From Stappia sp. ES.058 (GTDB taxonomy: Bacteria; Pseudomonadota; Alphaproteobacteria; Rhizobiales; Stappiaceae): a stretch of DNA of 64,000 bases. The position numbers and the translations under genes are program-made. Position 1 is the first letter of the stretch. Every line of letters starts with the position of its first letter. Under the pieces are notes generated by a model, which was not told the DNA's origin, did not search any database, and saw nothing but the letters and a program-made list of their open reading frames with translations. Positions 61,171 to 64,000 of this stretch are shown here, piece by piece. The stretch spans positions 1,612,001 to 1,676,000 of the forward strand of contig NZ_LT629784.1 in assembly GCF_900105595.1 (NCBI RefSeq). Reading direction: 5' to 3'.

Positions 61171-62121
61171 TTATCCTGTCAGCAGCGTCTGGCCGGCATC
61201 GGACAGAGCGAGCACGAAGACGCCCCAGAGGATCAGGAAAACACCGATCGCGCGCGGGATCCAGAGGCGATGCACCGTCTTTTCCAGCGCCATCAGGAAA
61301 CCGAGAACAGCGATCCAGACGACATTCATGATCCCGACTGCGAACATCACCGTCATCAGGGCCCAGCAACACCCCAGGCACAACAGGCCCTGAACGATGC
61401 CAAGCCTGTAAACCTCGACATAGGAGACGGGTCGGCGCTCCATGAAGAAGGGAATCGGTCGCTGGCAACGAAGCAGACAGGCGAGTTTTGCCGGCGTGAA
61501 CTGATAGATGCCGGCGGCAATGAGCGTGGTTCCCGCCAGCACCATCGTTGCCGGCGACATCATCGGCGACATCATCCGCGCCGCCGTCAGCAGACCTTGC
61601 GCCAGCGTCGCCAATGCGCCGTAGCCGATCCAGATCGACAGATACCCAAGCGCGAGCACGACGACCGGGCCTACACGGCGCGCGCTCCCGCCCATCGGTT
61701 GCGGCAGTTCCGCATAGGAGGCAATCATCGGTGCGGCGCTCGGCAACATCATCGCCAGCGCCATCATCACCCACATGATGAAGACGAGTGCGGCATCCGA
61801 TACGCTCCAGATATCGGAGGCCGGCATGCCGAAGGTCGTCGTGCCTTCCGGCAGGCAGATAATCGCAAGCGCTGCGCGCGCTTCGGGGGACAGCCCGGCG
61901 AACAGATTGAAGCTGTTGAAGAGCGCCATCCCCGGCCCGAGCTCGCTCATGTCCATGGCGGGCAGCATGTCGGCAACCATGGCGGCGAGATAGATCCAGC
62001 CGGCGGCGGCCGCACATCCAACGGCGAGAAAGACCGCCAGACGCGGATTGCGCGCAAGCGAGCGCACGGGATGCACTGCGTCGGTCTTCGTGCCTGCGGT
62101 CTTTTCCGGATGCACCGTCAT
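61171..62121 (-). CDS. DUF2182 integral membrane protein
   Basis: The product is 316 aa from ATG 62121 (MTVHPEKTAGTKTDAVHPVR). The core FIMWVMMALAMMLPSAAPMI, then KLACLLRCQRPIPFF and LGCCWALMTVMFAVGIMNVV, is diagnostic of DUF2182, a predicted metal-binding membrane protein family. The CLRCQ and CCW cysteines may bind metal. The function is not established. Confidence 0.88.
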   Translation of the reverse strand: MTVHPEKTAGTKTDAVHPVRSLARNPRLAVFLAVGCAAAAGWIYLAAMVADMLPAMDMSELGPGMALFNSFNLFAGLSPEARAALAIICLPEGTTTFGMPASDIWSVSDAALVFIMWVMMALAMMLPSAAPMIASYAELPQPMGGSARRVGPVVVLALGYLSIWIGYGALATLAQGLLTAARMMSPMMSPATMVLAGTTLIAAGIYQFTPAKLACLLRCQRPIPFFMERRPVSYVEVYRLGIVQGLLCLGCCWALMTVMFAVGIMNVVWIAVLGFLMALEKTVHRLWIPRAIGVFLILWGVFVLALSDAGQTLLTG

Positions 62122-62320
62122 GGTCGGCTGCACTCTCCATCCTTGCCTTGCACAGCGCATTCGCCGCGTGGTGTATTCCCAGGCCCGCTTTACCATTACC
62201 GCCGGCGGATCCGGATACGAATGCCTACGGATGCGACCATATGCGCGCGGTGCAATCTTGCAATATCCTCAGCGCGCGTCATCTTGTCGACAACAGTCGA
62301 CCCTCGGCATGGAGATCCTC

Positions 62321-63568
62321 ATGGCCAAACGCGCAAGCGCCGCCAAGACAGACACGCCCGCAGCACCGACCGAGGTGGATGCCGCCGTTGTCGGCGCCGG
62401 TCCCTCGGGCATGGCGATGGCGCTTCTCCTCGCCCGCCACGGCTTCAGGACCGCGCTTATCGCGCCGGAGGCGATGGCGGGCGACGATCGCACGACGGCC
62501 CTGCTGGAATCCTCGGTCGAAATGCTGCGCACGCTTGATCTGTGGGAGGCAATCGAACCGCATACGGCGGCGCTCCGCCACATGCGCATCGTCGACGGTA
62601 CGGGACGGCTGATCCGCGCGCCCGAAGTGGTGTTCGATGCCTCCGAACTGGAACTCCCCGCCTTCGGCTACAACATCGCAAATCTCGATCTCAACCGCGA
62701 ACTGGCGAAGGCCTGCGCCGAGACGCCCGAACTCCTGCGAATCGATTCGAAGCTCGCCTCCCTCGTAACGGCAGGAGGTCACGCGGAACTGACGACCGAA
62801 GCGGGAGACACCGTAATCGCGCGCATCGCGATCGGCGCGGACGGACGCAAGTCCATGGTTCGCGAGGCGGCCGGGATCGCCGTCAAGGACTGGCGCTACC
62901 CGCAGTCGGCGCTGGTGCTGACTCTGGAGCATGGCGTTCCGCACCACAATCATTCAACGGAGTTCCACACGCCGTCCGGGCCCTTCACGCTCGTCCCGCT
63001 GAAGGGCCGCAAGTCCTCGCTCGTTTGCGTGGTCTCGCCCGAAGATGCGGCCTATCTCGCCGACCTTGACGACGCGGCACTGGGGCTTGAACTGGAACGC
63101 CGTGCGGCCTCGGTTCTCGGCAAGATGACGATCGTCGGCAAGCGGCAGATCTATCCGCTTGGCGGATTGACCGCGCGCACCGTCGCCGACAATCGCTGCG
63201 CCCTTGTCGGGGAAGCCGCGCATGTGTTTCCGCCAATCGGCGCACAGGGGCTCAATCTCGGCCTGCGCGATGTCGCGGCCCTCGGCGAGATGCTCGTCGC
63301 CGCACGCCGGCGGGGTGAGGATATCGGCGCAAGCGGTGCCCTTCAGGCGTATGAGCGGGCCAGGCGCCCGGATATCGCGACGCGCACGACCGCGGTCGAC
63401 CTGCTTAACCGCTCGCTGCTGAGTGATCTTCTCCCCGTTCAGGCGCTTCGCAGCGTCGGGCTGTATCTCGCAGGCCGGGTCTCGCCGCTTCGCAGGCTCA
63501 TGATGCGCGAGGGGATCGCCCCGATGATGGCTCGGCCCCGGCTGATGCGCGGCCTGTCGCTGCGATAG
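62321..63568 (+). CDS. UbiH/COQ6-type FAD monooxygenase
   Basis: The product is 415 aa from ATG 62321, with GGAG six bases upstream (ATG 62309 is an alternative). FAD Rossmann motif AAVVGAGPSGMAMALLLARH; mid-domain AIGADGRKSMVREAAGI; second motif ALVGEAAHVFPPIGAQGLNL. This is the ubiquinone-biosynthesis hydroxylase family (UbiH/UbiF/UbiL). The ring position cannot be decided from the sequence. It is divergent from DUF2182. Confidence 0.93.
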   Translation: MAKRASAAKTDTPAAPTEVDAAVVGAGPSGMAMALLLARHGFRTALIAPEAMAGDDRTTALLESSVEMLRTLDLWEAIEPHTAALRHMRIVDGTGRLIRAPEVVFDASELELPAFGYNIANLDLNRELAKACAETPELLRIDSKLASLVTAGGHAELTTEAGDTVIARIAIGADGRKSMVREAAGIAVKDWRYPQSALVLTLEHGVPHHNHSTEFHTPSGPFTLVPLKGRKSSLVCVVSPEDAAYLADLDDAALGLELERRAASVLGKMTIVGKRQIYPLGGLTARTVADNRCALVGEAAHVFPPIGAQGLNLGLRDVAALGEMLVAARRRGEDIGASGALQAYERARRPDIATRTTAVDLLNRSLLSDLLPVQALRSVGLYLAGRVSPLRRLMMREGIAPMMARPRLMRGLSLR

Positions 63569-63581
63569 TCCCGGCCCGGGA

Positions 63582-64000
63582 TCAGTCCGGATCGATCGCG
63601 CCAGCCCTGCCGCGGAACGCGCGATCAATGGGCACGATCGTCGCCGGGATCGGCGTGTCGTCCGCATCCGCTGTGAAATCGAACAGTCCGCGCTCCAGGA
63701 AATGCGGGTCGCGGAACGCGTCTTCCAGCGTGGCGAGAGGCGTCGCACAACAATCGGCGCCGGCCAGCACGGGCACCCATTCGGCCGCCGTCCGGCTGGC
63801 GATCCGCTCAGCCATGGCCGCGGCACAGGCTTCCGAATCGCGCCGGTCGTCGCGATGGAGATCCGGCAGTTCAACAGCGTCGCACAGCGCTTGCCAGAAC
63901 TTGTCTTCCAGCGCGCCGACAGCAATGAGATGACCATCGGCCGCCGGATACAGTCGGTAGCGCGGCGAAGCCCCTGTCAGCAGATCTGCTCCGTTTTTCG
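63582..64000 (-). CDS. CaiB/BaiF CoA-transferase, C-terminal part (cut by right window edge)
   Basis: The minus-strand frame is open from the edge to 63,582. It reads GADLLTGASPRYRLYPAADG, HLIAVGALEDKFWQALCDAV, RTAAEWVPVLAGADCCATPL and DAFRDPHFLERGLF, the C-terminal pattern of family III CoA-transferases (alpha-methylacyl-CoA racemase-like). The N-terminal catalytic Asp region is outside the window. The substrate is not predictable here. Confidence 0.88.
   Translation of the reverse strand, partial: KNGADLLTGASPRYRLYPAADGHLIAVGALEDKFWQALCDAVELPDLHRDDRRDSEACAAAMAERIASRTAAEWVPVLAGADCCATPLATLEDAFRDPHFLERGLFDFTADADDTPIPATIVPIDRAFRGRAGAIDPD

Noticed and set aside
1..64000. CRISPR array, rRNA operon or insertion sequence elsewhere in the window
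   Set aside because: No regular repeat-spacer pattern, no rRNA signatures and no second transposase gene were seen.

Overview
The window is high-GC DNA from an alphaproteobacterium, most likely of the Rhizobiales/Hyphomicrobiales (Stappia/Breoghania-like). The grounds are the host block rlpA - D,D-carboxypeptidase - tmk - holB - metG - tatD - MBL hydrolase, a phosphatidylcholine synthase, and general protein similarity. It has two halves: a Mu-like transposable prophage that starts beyond the left edge and ends near 34,656, and host chromosome from about 34,657 to 64,000.

Prophage (1 to ~34,656). Almost everything reads leftward (minus strand), ordered as in Mu from right to left: a c-like repressor on the plus strand, a divergent operator, Ner, small early genes, a ParB-like protein, MuA transposase, MuB ATPase, small early genes, DUF3164, GemA, Mor activator, lysis genes, terminase (DUF3486 plus large subunit), DUF935 portal, gpF, [inserted island], protease, gpT capsid, gp36, gpG and gp37. 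The tail module is then P2-like (V, W, J, I, DUF4815, fibre). Sheath, tube and tape measure are not in the window and should lie further left. No frameshift is evident in any core gene, so the prophage may be functional.

Island (about 11,840-16,640). Between gpF and the protease sits a lower-GC accessory cluster. One arm reads leftward: a three-Ubl/E2-like fusion protein, a JAB-E1 (ThiF) fusion protein and a zinc-ligand-rich DUF6527 protein, all with 4-bp overlaps. The other arm reads rightward: a sigma-factor-like protein, a 122-aa acidic protein and an ImmA/IrrE metalloprotease. A perfect 27-bp inverted repeat lies between the two arms. This is a ubiquitin-like conjugation/deconjugation system carried as a phage cargo (moron) with its own regulatory module, and it is the most interesting part of the window. 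Its E2-like protein contains no cysteine at all.

Junction (34,160-35,008). The prophage end carries repeated transposase-site-like motifs. It abuts a C-terminal remnant of what looks like a serine recombinase gene next to tRNA-Ser(UGA), which suggests layered integration events.

Host (35,009-64,000). A small secreted protein is followed by the envelope/replication/translation block rlpA to recX. A leftward purine-salvage locus follows: M20 hydrolase, BMP-type nucleoside ABC transporter, xdhC-xdhB-xdhA, uraH and a LysR regulator. The last stretch holds a quinone oxidoreductase, a SulP-type transporter without a STAS domain, a TerC-family protein, phosphatidylcholine synthase, a DUF2182 membrane protein, a UbiH-type monooxygenase, and the C-terminal part of a CaiB/BaiF CoA-transferase cut by the right edge.
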